From: Dolomitihabitans soli | GTDB lineage: Bacteria > Actinomycetota > Actinomycetes > Streptosporangiales > Streptosporangiaceae | Assembly (NCBI RefSeq): GCF_022213955.1 | Contig: NZ_JAKNTW010000027.1 | Coordinates: 1 to 64,000, forward strand | DNA length: 64,000 nucleotides | Direction of reading: 5' to 3' | Part shown: piece after piece, positions 11,871-19,577 of the stretch | How the letters are laid out: every line of letters begins with the position of its first letter | How positions within the stretch are numbered: the stretch's first letter is position 1 | Made by a program: the position numbers and the translations under genes | Notes under the pieces: model-generated | Databases searched by the model: none | The model's input: the letters and a program-made list of their open reading frames with translations, nothing else | What the model was told of the DNA's origin: nothing

Positions 11871-13703
11871 CTACAGCCGGATGCGGACGGCGAACCGGGA
11901 TAGCCACTGGTTGACCTGCAGAACCAGCTCCATGTCGGTGAGGTCGATCCACGAGCGGGCCGGCACGACCGGGCCGTCGATCAGGCGCCGTGCCGCCTCC
12001 TCGTCCAGCAGCGCCCGCACCGGCGCGACCGGGTCGGCGAGCACGCGGGCGAGTTCCGCCCGCAGGATCGTGCCGGACGCCGGGTCGCGCCCCACGGGGA
12101 ACTGACTGGGGGGCCGGTGCAGCACCGACTCCGGAAGCAGCCCGCTCACCGCGGACCGCAGGATGCTCTTGGACTCGCCGTCGAAGTCCTTCATCGACCA
12201 CGGGACGTTGAACATGTAGTCGATCAGCCGGTGGTCGCAGAAGGGAAGACGCAACTCCACGCCCTCCGCCGAACTCCCCCCGTCGTCGAGGACACAGCTG
12301 AACTCCTGCAGTCCCTGGAGGTTGAGGTGGTAGATCTCCCGCATGCGGCGCTCGTGGCCGTCCTCGCCCGCGAGCCTCGGCACCCTCGCCAGGTCGGCCT
12401 GATACATGTCGGCGCAGTAGGCGGGCAGGTCCAGCTTGCCCAGCAGATCGGGGGCGAGCAGGCCGGTGCCGAGGCCCGCCGGGGGCAGCCGGGACTGCAC
12501 GGAGGCGATCCACGGGTAGGTCTCCGCGGCCAGCACGGTCTGGTCGGTCATGCCCATGACGGAGCCGAAGACGATGTTGGCCCGGTTGCCGCCGACCACG
12601 ACCCGGGTGTGCCGGGCGACCTTACGGCACAGCATTCGCAGCGAGGTGGGGAACTGGGTGGCCGCCACCGGCATGTCCTGCTGCGCCGCCACCGCCGTAC
12701 CCCGGAGGACCGGGTCCATCAGGGTGCCGGTCTCGAGGTGGAAGTGCGTGTGCTCGGAGCGGAGGTACTCGGCGACCGCCGCCGCGTACGGCTCGTCGTC
12801 GGAGCCCCGCAACGGCCCGGGCAACGGTGGCCCGATGTCGGGGTAGCCCAGGGAGTAGGTGTGCAGTGGGCCCTGCCCGCGGCGGTCGAGTATCCCCGCG
12901 GCGAGCGCGGCCAGCGCCGAGGAGTCCAGACCTCCCGACAGGAGCATCCCGAAGGACGCCGTCCCGTCGATCTGCCGCTCCACGGAACTCTCCAGCAGTT
13001 CTCGCGCCGTGCGGATCGTGGTGGCCAGATCGTCGGTGTGCGGTGCCGCCGCCACCTGCCAGTAGCGTCGCTGCCGCAGGCCGTCCCGGTCCAGGCGCAA
13101 CTGCCCGGCGGGCAGCACCGGCCGCAGACCGGCCACCACGCCCGCCCCCGGCGTGGTGGTGTAGGCGAGCAGTTCCCGCAGCCCGGTCAGGTCGATCTCC
13201 GCGACAGCCAGCGGATGGGCGAGGATCGCCTTGGGCTCGGAGCCGAACAGCACGCCGTCGGCCGTCGGATAGTAGTAGAGCGGTTTGACCCCGAGCCGGT
13301 CGCGGACCAGCGTGAGACGGTCGGCGCGGCCGTCCCAGACGGCCACCGCGCACATCCCGTCGAGCCGCTCCGCGAACCCCTCGCCCCACCGCAGGTAAGC
13401 CTGCTTGATCAGCTCCGCGTCCGCGCCGGCCGCCAGGCCGGGCACGCCCAGCTCGGCCCGGAGCTCCGCCGCGTTGAGCACCCGCCCGTCCACGACGACC
13501 GTGACGGCGTCGGCGTCTCCCTTCGCCATGCCGTGCTCGTCCACGTGACGGTGAGATCGGTGCCCGAGCACCGCGTGCGGGCTCGCCCACAGGCTCTCGC
13601 CGTCGGGGCCGCGGGCGGCGAGGGTGCCCAACTGGGTCAGTACCGTGCCACGCTCCTCGGTCAGATCACGCCTGAAGTCGATCCATCCCGCGATGCCGCC
13701 CAT
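11871..13703 (-). CDS. Asparagine-synthetase-like amide ligase lacking the N-terminal Cys
   Basis: 610 aa, the length of class B asparagine synthetases. The N-terminal domain (1-210) keeps the Ntn-glutaminase fold, but the protein starts MGGIAGW instead of MCGIAG, so the Cys nucleophile for glutamine hydrolysis is missing. The synthetase domain has an intact ATP-pyrophosphatase loop, SGGLDSS at 256-262. Without glutaminase activity it should use free ammonia or an amino acid as nucleophile. Relatives in pentangular clusters (PdmN-type ligase in pradimicin, XanA-type in xantholipin) attach an amine to a polyketide carboxylate. The start is firm: ATG 13703 follows GGAAGGGA. It sits directly after the glutamate-synthase-like gene. 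Confidence 0.9.
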   Translation of the reverse strand: MGGIAGWIDFRRDLTEERGTVLTQLGTLAARGPDGESLWASPHAVLGHRSHRHVDEHGMAKGDADAVTVVVDGRVLNAAELRAELGVPGLAAGADAELIKQAYLRWGEGFAERLDGMCAVAVWDGRADRLTLVRDRLGVKPLYYYPTADGVLFGSEPKAILAHPLAVAEIDLTGLRELLAYTTTPGAGVVAGLRPVLPAGQLRLDRDGLRQRRYWQVAAAPHTDDLATTIRTARELLESSVERQIDGTASFGMLLSGGLDSSALAALAAGILDRRGQGPLHTYSLGYPDIGPPLPGPLRGSDDEPYAAAVAEYLRSEHTHFHLETGTLMDPVLRGTAVAAQQDMPVAATQFPTSLRMLCRKVARHTRVVVGGNRANIVFGSVMGMTDQTVLAAETYPWIASVQSRLPPAGLGTGLLAPDLLGKLDLPAYCADMYQADLARVPRLAGEDGHERRMREIYHLNLQGLQEFSCVLDDGGSSAEGVELRLPFCDHRLIDYMFNVPWSMKDFDGESKSILRSAVSGLLPESVLHRPPSQFPVGRDPASGTILRAELARVLADPVAPVRALLDEEAARRLIDGPVVPARSWIDLTDMELVLQVNQWLSRFAVRIRL

Positions 13704-13724
13704 CTTCAGTCCCTTCCTTGCCGG

Positions 13725-15023
13725 TCAACGCCGTGACGTCGTTGACGAGAGGATGCTGTCAACCGCTGCTCCATGACCGTTGGAGGATGTGTCCAGAGCC
13801 GCGGCGGTCCCGCGCGGCACCCAGACGTCCTCCGCCGAGACCGCGGCGGCCGAGTACTTCCCGAGCGCGCTGATGAGCAGCCGCAGCTCGAACGCCAGGC
13901 AGCCGACGAGACGGACCAGGCCGTCGCGGGGATCCTCGTCAGCGGCCAGCAGTGCCGCCCGGCCGAGGCCCACCGCGCGGGCGCCGAGCGCGAGGCTCTT
14001 CACCGCCCTGGCCCCCTCCCACATCCTGCCGGTGACCAGCAGGCAGCCCTGCGGACGCCCGACCCGCGTCAGGCACTCGCCGAGCGGCAGGCCGACTTCG
14101 TCGAGCAGCGCGGTGGGCGCCCATCCGGTGCCTCCCTCGCCTCCGTCGACCGTCACCGCCTCCGCACCGGCCTGCCAGGCGGTCCCGGCCGCGAGCGCCA
14201 CGTCGCGGCCGGGCGGCAGCTTCACCCACACGTGACAGCGCGGATAGTTGTTGCGGATGAGAAGGATCTGCCGGCGCAGGATCTCTTCGGTGAACGTGCC
14301 CGCGCTGCCGCATCGGAGCACCCGGTCACCGTCGAGGCGGTCCACGCGGTACTGCTCGCCGACCCGCCTGGCGGTGTCCTCGTCGAGCAGGGTCATGCCG
14401 CCCACGCCCGGCTTGGCCCCCTGACCCACCTTCAACTCGAACGCCAGACGGCCCGAGGCGAGCAGCGGCTGCATGGTGGGATCGGTGTAGACCGCGTTCC
14501 ACACCTCGGCGTCGGCGTCCTCCGTGCCCTGTTGCACCACGATGCCGCCGGTGTCGTCGGGCAGATGCTCGGTGTAGTGGCGCACCCGCTCCAGCAGCGA
14601 CCCGTGCGTGCCGCCGATCCTGCCGAGGCCGTTGACGGGGAAGACGTTCTCACCGATCACCATCGGGATGCCCAGCCGTCCCGCCTGGCGGCCGGCGGCG
14701 TGCCCCACGTCCGTCCCGGCGGCCCTCGTCGAGCCGAACGCGGGCAGGAAGGCGGGCAGCGGTGAACGCAGGCCACCGACCACGGTCGTCAGCTCCACGT
14801 CCTCCGGCTGGGGTTCCCTGCCCAGCTCGATCAGTTTCGCCAGGCGTTCCGGGGTGAAGACCGGCGGGACCAGCCGCACGTCGTCCAGCGGATCCGCGGC
14901 CGTTCTCATCCCGAACAGCGTGTGCCCGTAGGTTTCCAGCGCCGGGAACGCGGCCCGTCTCCCCTCGGTGGCGCGCCGCCGTACCTGTTCCTCGGGGAAG
15001 CCCGGCGCGCTGAGGGAGGTCAC
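13725..15023 (-). CDS. FMN-binding glutamate-synthase-like domain protein
   Basis: 432 aa corresponding to the central/FMN TIM-barrel domain of glutamate synthase (FELKVGQGAKPGVGGMTLL, then TVDGGEGGTGWAP and ARAVGLGRAALL). The glutaminase domain is absent. After the AVGLGRA strand, where relatives have a cysteine-rich stretch for a 3Fe-4S cluster (GC...CH...CP), no such cysteines are seen, so electron input may be different. It may make glutamate from 2-oxoglutarate and ammonia, or reduce or oxidise another imino/amino acid. The GTG at 15023 overlaps the upstream stop codon (GTGA). Its place next to glutamate mutase suggests substrate supply; this is inference. Confidence 0.8.
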   Translation of the reverse strand: MTSLSAPGFPEEQVRRRATEGRRAAFPALETYGHTLFGMRTAADPLDDVRLVPPVFTPERLAKLIELGREPQPEDVELTTVVGGLRSPLPAFLPAFGSTRAAGTDVGHAAGRQAGRLGIPMVIGENVFPVNGLGRIGGTHGSLLERVRHYTEHLPDDTGGIVVQQGTEDADAEVWNAVYTDPTMQPLLASGRLAFELKVGQGAKPGVGGMTLLDEDTARRVGEQYRVDRLDGDRVLRCGSAGTFTEEILRRQILLIRNNYPRCHVWVKLPPGRDVALAAGTAWQAGAEAVTVDGGEGGTGWAPTALLDEVGLPLGECLTRVGRPQGCLLVTGRMWEGARAVKSLALGARAVGLGRAALLAADEDPRDGLVRLVGCLAFELRLLISALGKYSAAAVSAEDVWVPRGTAAALDTSSNGHGAAVDSILSSTTSRR

Positions 15024-16030
15024 GGTGAAACCACCCCGGCCAGCTTCGGATAGGCGGCGGCCTGCCAGACCGAGGAGAGCCCGGCGACGTACCTCACGAG
15101 GCGTTCCACGCCGAGCCCGAAACCGGCGCTGGCGGGCAGGCCCTTACGCGCGAGCGCGAGGTACCAGCCGTACTTCTCCGGGTTCTCACCGGTTTCCCGC
15201 ATCCGGGTCACCAGCCGGGCGTAGTCGTGCTCGCGCTCGCTGCCGCTGGAGATCTCGCCGTAGCCGCCCGGCGCGATCAGGTCGAAGTTGCGCAGCACGC
15301 CGGGTTCCTCCCGGCTCTCCCGGTCGTAGAACCCCCGTGAGCCCTTCTGATAGTCGGTGACGAAGAACGGGCGGTCGAACTGGGCGGAGAGGAGCTCCTC
15401 CGCCTGCCACCCGATCTCCGCGTCGGCGCTCTGTGGATGGCCGAGCCGGTGCAGGGCCTCGACCGCCTCCCGGTGGCTCAGCCGGTCGAACGGCAGGCCG
15501 GTCTCCTTGCGCAGGGCGCCGGGATCGCGGCCGAGGGTGGCCAATTCGGCGCCGGCCTGATCCGCGGCCTGCCCGGCGACGTGCGCGAGGAGGTTCTCCG
15601 CCACCCGCATGGCCTCGTCGCGGGACGCCCCGGCGATCTCGACGTCGAGCTGGTGGAACTCCACCAGGTGGCGTCCGGTCCCGGCGGTCTCCAGCGGCTC
15701 CATGCGCACGTTCGGCGAGACGTAAAATATCTTGTCGAAGGCCAGCAGCGATGCCTGCTTGTAGAGGATCGCGCTGGTCATGAGCTTGTAGCGGTGGCCG
15801 TAGTAGTCGATGTCGATTTGCTTGGCGCCGCGCACGCCCGGATCGGTGACCGGCCCGATGATCGGCGGCAGCAGTTCCACGAACCCCTGGGCGCCGAGGT
15901 GGTCGCGGGCCGAGTGCAGGAGGCGGTTCTGCAGCCGTAGTGCCGCCCGGGTCGCCGCGGTGGTCAGATGCTCGCCGAGCGGCGGCACGAGTGCGCCCGT
16001 GCTCCGGGCGGGCGCTTGCGTATCGCTCAT
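15020..16030 (-). CDS. Free-standing AsnRS-like class II aminoacyl-tRNA synthetase catalytic domain
   Basis: 336 aa, consisting only of the class II catalytic core; the N-terminal OB-fold anticodon-binding domain of true AsnRS/AspRS (about 100 aa) is missing. Motif 2 is PNVRME (Arg109) followed by RHLVEFHQLDVEIA, and motif 3 is GFGLGVERLVRYV; both are closest to AsnRS. Similar stand-alone domains include the archaeal AsnRS paralogue that makes asparagine from aspartate. Here it may activate aspartate or 3-methylaspartate as an adenylate for amidation or transfer. The ATG at 16030 follows GGGAG. It lies 26 nt after the mutase E gene and is coupled to the FMN protein. Confidence 0.85.
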   Translation of the reverse strand: MSDTQAPARSTGALVPPLGEHLTTAATRAALRLQNRLLHSARDHLGAQGFVELLPPIIGPVTDPGVRGAKQIDIDYYGHRYKLMTSAILYKQASLLAFDKIFYVSPNVRMEPLETAGTGRHLVEFHQLDVEIAGASRDEAMRVAENLLAHVAGQAADQAGAELATLGRDPGALRKETGLPFDRLSHREAVEALHRLGHPQSADAEIGWQAEELLSAQFDRPFFVTDYQKGSRGFYDRESREEPGVLRNFDLIAPGGYGEISSGSEREHDYARLVTRMRETGENPEKYGWYLALARKGLPASAGFGLGVERLVRYVAGLSSVWQAAAYPKLAGVVSP

Positions 16031-16056
16031 CGAATGGTTCTCCCTTTCGTCGAAAC

Positions 16057-17307
16057 TCAGGCAGGCGCGGCCTCGTCGTACTTCCGCCGCAGGTAGGAAA
16101 GGCCGTCGAGCAGCCCGGCGGCCGTCAGGGGCCGGCTCGTGCCGCCGCCCTCCGGTCTGATCGGCATCCGGCCGGTCGCCGCCCACCGCAGCCGGCCCGC
16201 GCCGTCCAGGAAGCTCGCCGACCGTCGGGCGTTGTCGGGGTGGAGGCAGTACGGCACATCCAGGCGGCCGAGACGGAATGCCTTCACCAGGGCACGTCCG
16301 AGATCGTCGTCGAGCTCGCAGACCCCCTCTACGAGGAGCCGTGCCTCCTCGTAGAGCCCCGTCTCGGCGGGCGGAGGGCCTGGATCGGCGGTGGCCGCCG
16401 CTCGCGCCGCGGTTTCGAGCGCGCGGACGTTCTCCGCGATCGTCGGGATGCGGTACGCCTCGGCCGTGGTCTTCACCACCAGCCGCGCCGCGCCCCCCGC
16501 GACGGCGAGCCGTGCCGCCTCCGCCAGCAGCGCCTCCGCGCCGGACCTGGTGCGGGGGAAAAGACCCATGTAGGAGTAGACGACGACATGCCAGTCGACG
16601 CCCCCGAGCCGTTCTTCCGCGAGCCGCCGCAGCACGGACAGCGCCTCGCGGTCCTGCTCCGCGTTGGTCTGCTGGGCATAGCTGAGGGACACGCTGCGCA
16701 GCCCGTGCCGGACGAAGAACATGCCTTCCAGCACGGAGAGGGCGATCAGCAGGCCGGGCGGGCAGAGCTGCCCCATCATGCAGCCGCCGAAGGTTTCCAG
16801 GTGCGGTTCCGCCCCGGCGCCCCGGAGCTCCGCCAGCCGTTCGGCGCACGCCGCCCAGTTGCGCACCGCGCACGCCAGATCGGTCCGCCCGTACGGCAGG
16901 CAGTAGGAGACCGGGCCGCCCTCGGTCGCGGTGAGCCCGGCGGCGATCATGCCTTCCACGATGTCGCGCGGGCACGCCGAGCCGTGCCGTACCTGGACGG
17001 GGAAGTCCTCGCCGAGGAGGCCCGTCAGGACCAGGCGGGTGGTGGCGGGATCATGGGTCGCGATCGGGTAGCCGTTGAGCGACTGGCCGGAGTGCAGGGC
17101 ACGGCGGGCGGCGGCGAGGTCGCCGGTCCTGGTGTAGCTGTCGACGGTGATGGTGCCGGCCGTGATCGCCCTCGCCGCCCGGGTGGCCGCCAGCCCGGTG
17201 CGCATCACCACCGGGTCGCCGAACCCCATCCGCGGCTGGACCACGAGCCCGCCCGCCCGGTGTGCCCGCACGACGGTGGCGCCGAAACCTGGAGCCGGTC
17301 CGCTCAC
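16057..17307 (-). CDS. Glutamate mutase (methylaspartate mutase) catalytic subunit E-like
   Basis: 416 aa, rather shorter than clostridial GlmE (about 480). It has the family signatures VVQPRMGFGDPVVMRTGL, TITVDSYTR, LNGYPIATHD, QVRHGSACPRDIVEG (the substrate-carboxylate Arg region) and TEGGPVSYCLPYGRTDL. With subunit S and adenosylcobalamin it would convert L-glutamate to (2S,3S)-3-methylaspartate. The GTG at 17307 overlaps the subunit S stop codon (GTGA), as expected for a two-subunit enzyme. No methylaspartate ammonia-lyase is nearby, so this is biosynthetic use, not glutamate fermentation. Confidence 0.88.
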   Translation of the reverse strand: MSGPAPGFGATVVRAHRAGGLVVQPRMGFGDPVVMRTGLAATRAARAITAGTITVDSYTRTGDLAAARRALHSGQSLNGYPIATHDPATTRLVLTGLLGEDFPVQVRHGSACPRDIVEGMIAAGLTATEGGPVSYCLPYGRTDLACAVRNWAACAERLAELRGAGAEPHLETFGGCMMGQLCPPGLLIALSVLEGMFFVRHGLRSVSLSYAQQTNAEQDREALSVLRRLAEERLGGVDWHVVVYSYMGLFPRTRSGAEALLAEAARLAVAGGAARLVVKTTAEAYRIPTIAENVRALETAARAAATADPGPPPAETGLYEEARLLVEGVCELDDDLGRALVKAFRLGRLDVPYCLHPDNARRSASFLDGAGRLRWAATGRMPIRPEGGGTSRPLTAAGLLDGLSYLRRKYDEAAPA

Positions 17308-17765
17308 CCGCGCCAGCTCCCCGTTGTCGCGAGCCGGGAGGCGAGTGCGTCGACGAAGAAGCGGAACTCCGACAGGTCGGCGCCCGCGTCGAAGACGCCG
17401 TCGAAACCCGCGTCGAGCAGACGCCGCGTGCGGGCGGGGTCGGCGATGCCGTCGGTGCCCAGCCGTCCCCCGATGACCACCGGGAAACGGGGCAGCCGAG
17501 GGTGGTCCCGAAGCGCTCGGATGAGGTGGAGCCCGTCGTGGGCGCCGTGCCCGTTCACGGTGCTGACGACGACGAGATCGGGCGGCCGCGCCAGACACTC
17601 CGCCACCAGCGTCGCGTCGGGGACGCAGGCCCCCAGGTTGACCACCTGGTGGCCCATCTCCTCGATGACCAGCTGCAGGTGGAGGAGGTTCCAGGTGTGG
17701 GCGTCGGAGGCGACGCTGGTCACCAGCGTTCGCAGCGCGCGTCCGGCCCGCGGGTTCAGACCCAC
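17304..17765 (-). CDS. Glutamate mutase cobalamin-binding subunit S-like
   Basis: 153 aa B12-binding Rossmann domain: VTSVASDAHTWNLLHLQLVI carries the Asp-x-His that binds cobalt from below, VVNLGACVPDATLV and VVSTVNGHGAHDG follow the GlmS pattern, and VVIGGRLGTDG is the third loop. The classical DxHxxG is DAHTWN here, so the final Gly is Asn. The GTG at 17765 follows GAAGGAG. It is overlapped upstream by a small reading frame and downstream by subunit E. Confidence 0.88.
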   Translation of the reverse strand: MGLNPRAGRALRTLVTSVASDAHTWNLLHLQLVIEEMGHQVVNLGACVPDATLVAECLARPPDLVVVSTVNGHGAHDGLHLIRALRDHPRLPRFPVVIGGRLGTDGIADPARTRRLLDAGFDGVFDAGADLSEFRFFVDALASRLATTGSWRG

Positions 17766-17917
17766 TGTCGGTGCTCCTTCTCGTGGCCCGGCGGACCGCC
17801 GGCATCGGGAATCCGCTCGGTTTCGCCCGGCGCCGCGTACGGCGACACGTACATCTCTCCCAGCGCGGCGAGCGTGCTGATGACGCGGCGCACCAGCCTC
17901 CGCGTGGTCTCCGTCAC
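17756..17917 (-). CDS. Small 53-aa protein of unknown function, translationally coupled
   Basis: This frame exactly fills the space between the FAD hydroxylase and glutamate mutase S. Its GTG (17917) overlaps the hydroxylase stop codon as GTGA, and its own stop codon (QWV, TGA) lies 7 bases inside the mutase S start. The sequence begins MTETTRRLVRRVISTLAALG and continues EMYVSPYAAPGE; it is basic at the N-terminus and has no recognised domain. The coupling at both ends is the evidence that it is translated; the function is unknown. Confidence 0.6.
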   Translation of the reverse strand: MTETTRRLVRRVISTLAALGEMYVSPYAAPGETERIPDAGGPPGHEKEHRQWV

Positions 17918-19548
17918 AGAAACGCCTCTCGGGCGGCGGCGACCGGGCGCGCCGCCATGCCCAACGCCGTGCACACGGCCGCCGCGAGGCGCTCGACGTG
18001 GCCGCCGCCCTGGTCGGGCGGGTCTCCTGCCGAGCGCCACGAGACCACGCCGTCCGGCCGTACCAGGACGGCTTCGCCGGGCCGCGTCCGGTAGCGCGAG
18101 GCCCAGCTTCCGGTGGGGTCGGCCACTTCGGGTCCGCCCACCGCGTACGCATCCAGCTCCAACGAGAGCTGCGTGCCCACCTGCCGCGCGGCGCGCAGCC
18201 ATGCCTCGCCCGAGGCGTCGGTGAGCAGGGTGAAGCCCGCGCCGAACAGGTCCAGCACGGACATCTCCCGGTCGCCGAGAGTGACCGGCAGGTGTGGGGC
18301 TCGCGTGCCGGGCTGCCCGGCGAGGTCCGGCGGGGCGAGCGCCTCCTCTCCGGGGAAGCCGGCACCGGTCAGGACGTCGGAGCGGTATCGGCTGCCGAAG
18401 GTCAGCGCCAGGTCGCCGATCAAGCCGGGAACCTTCCCCGGGGGGCCGAAGCCGGTGCGGGTCGTCACGCGCAGGCGGCACTGCCGTACGGTCAGGGCGC
18501 CTACCGGGGCGCGCTCGGCCTGGTAGCTGTCCAGCAGGCCGGGCCCGGCGATACCACGTATCGTGTACGCCAGCTTCCAGGCCAGGTTGTGGGCGTCCTG
18601 GAGCCCGGTGCTCGCGCCGAAGCCGCTCACCGGTGGCATCACGTGGGCGGCGTCCCCGGCGAGGAAGACCCGGCCGGCGGCGTACGCCTCGGCGGTGAGC
18701 GCGGACAGCTCCCACGCCTCGGCCCCCAGCACCCGGATCGGCAGGCCGGGCGACCCGATGGCGGCTTCGACCAGCTTCGCGCAATGGTGCGCGGTGTATT
18801 TCGCGATGTCCTCCGCCGAGGAGCCGCACTCGACGTAGAGGGTGCCGCGCCGGAGGGTGTCGTCGTGGACGAGCAGTCCCCGGACCGCCGGGTTGTCGAT
18901 CTGGCAGATGGCGAACCGCCTGCCCCGCAACGCCTCGGCCAGGTCGGCCTCGAAGAGGATGCTGAGCTGGTGGTTCAAGCCGCGCGTCCCGTCGACGCCG
19001 ATCCCGAGGGCCCGCCTCACCATACTGTTCGCGCCGTCGGCCGCCACCAGATAGTGGGCCCGGATCCGCCGCTCCCCGTCGGCGCCCCGCACCACTCCCG
19101 TCACCCCGTCCGCGTCCTGGGTCAGGGAACGCAGCTCCTGACCGAAGCGAACCTCCGCCCCGAGCTTCTCGGCGCGGGCCCGGATCAGTGGCTCCAGCCG
19201 GTCCTGGCTGCACAGCGCCCAGGAGGAGGGGCTCAGCTCGCCGAGCGCCGCCGTCGGCAGGTCCGAGCGGGCGAACTCCGCGCCGGCCAGGCTTTCCAGC
19301 CTGGCCCGCATGGTGTGGTCGGCGAACCCCGCCGCGGCGGCACGCACCTCCTGCTCCATGCCGATGGACCTCAGCAGCTCGACGGCCCGGGGATTGAATC
19401 CCCTGGCCCGAGGGTGCAGCGCCGCCGACTTCCTGCGCTCCACCACCAGGCAGTCGACGCCGTGCCAGGCCAGGAACGCGGCGGTGGACAGGCCGACCAG
19501 CCCGCCGCCGGCCACCAGGACCGTCCGTGACTCCAGACCGGAGACCAT
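17914..19548 (-). CDS. FAD-dependent aromatic polyketide hydroxylase
   Basis: 544 aa class A flavoprotein monooxygenase of the PgaE/RdmE/TcmG type. The FAD Rossmann motif is VLVAGGGLVGLSTAAFLAWH near the N-terminus, the DG motif is YLVAADGANSMVRRALG, and the second FAD motif is VFLAGDAAHVMPPVSGFG. A C-terminal thioredoxin-like domain (about 400-544) is present as in polyketide hydroxylases. It should hydroxylate the polycyclic core using NAD(P)H and oxygen. The ATG at 19548 follows GGGAGAGG. It lies 29 nt after the methyltransferase gene and is coupled to the small frame downstream. Confidence 0.93.
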   Translation of the reverse strand: MVSGLESRTVLVAGGGLVGLSTAAFLAWHGVDCLVVERRKSAALHPRARGFNPRAVELLRSIGMEQEVRAAAAGFADHTMRARLESLAGAEFARSDLPTAALGELSPSSWALCSQDRLEPLIRARAEKLGAEVRFGQELRSLTQDADGVTGVVRGADGERRIRAHYLVAADGANSMVRRALGIGVDGTRGLNHQLSILFEADLAEALRGRRFAICQIDNPAVRGLLVHDDTLRRGTLYVECGSSAEDIAKYTAHHCAKLVEAAIGSPGLPIRVLGAEAWELSALTAEAYAAGRVFLAGDAAHVMPPVSGFGASTGLQDAHNLAWKLAYTIRGIAGPGLLDSYQAERAPVGALTVRQCRLRVTTRTGFGPPGKVPGLIGDLALTFGSRYRSDVLTGAGFPGEEALAPPDLAGQPGTRAPHLPVTLGDREMSVLDLFGAGFTLLTDASGEAWLRAARQVGTQLSLELDAYAVGGPEVADPTGSWASRYRTRPGEAVLVRPDGVVSWRSAGDPPDQGGGHVERLAAAVCTALGMAARPVAAAREAFL

Positions 19549-19577
19549 GTTCCGCACCTCTCCCGCCTCTCGCCCGA

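Noticed and set aside
15020-16030. Housekeeping AsnRS or LysRS
   Set aside because: The anticodon-binding domain is absent and the gene is embedded in a biosynthetic operon.
16057-17765. Reading the mutase genes as part of glutamate fermentation
   Set aside because: No methylaspartate ammonia-lyase, mesaconase or citramalate lyase is nearby, and the genes overlap biosynthetic genes.
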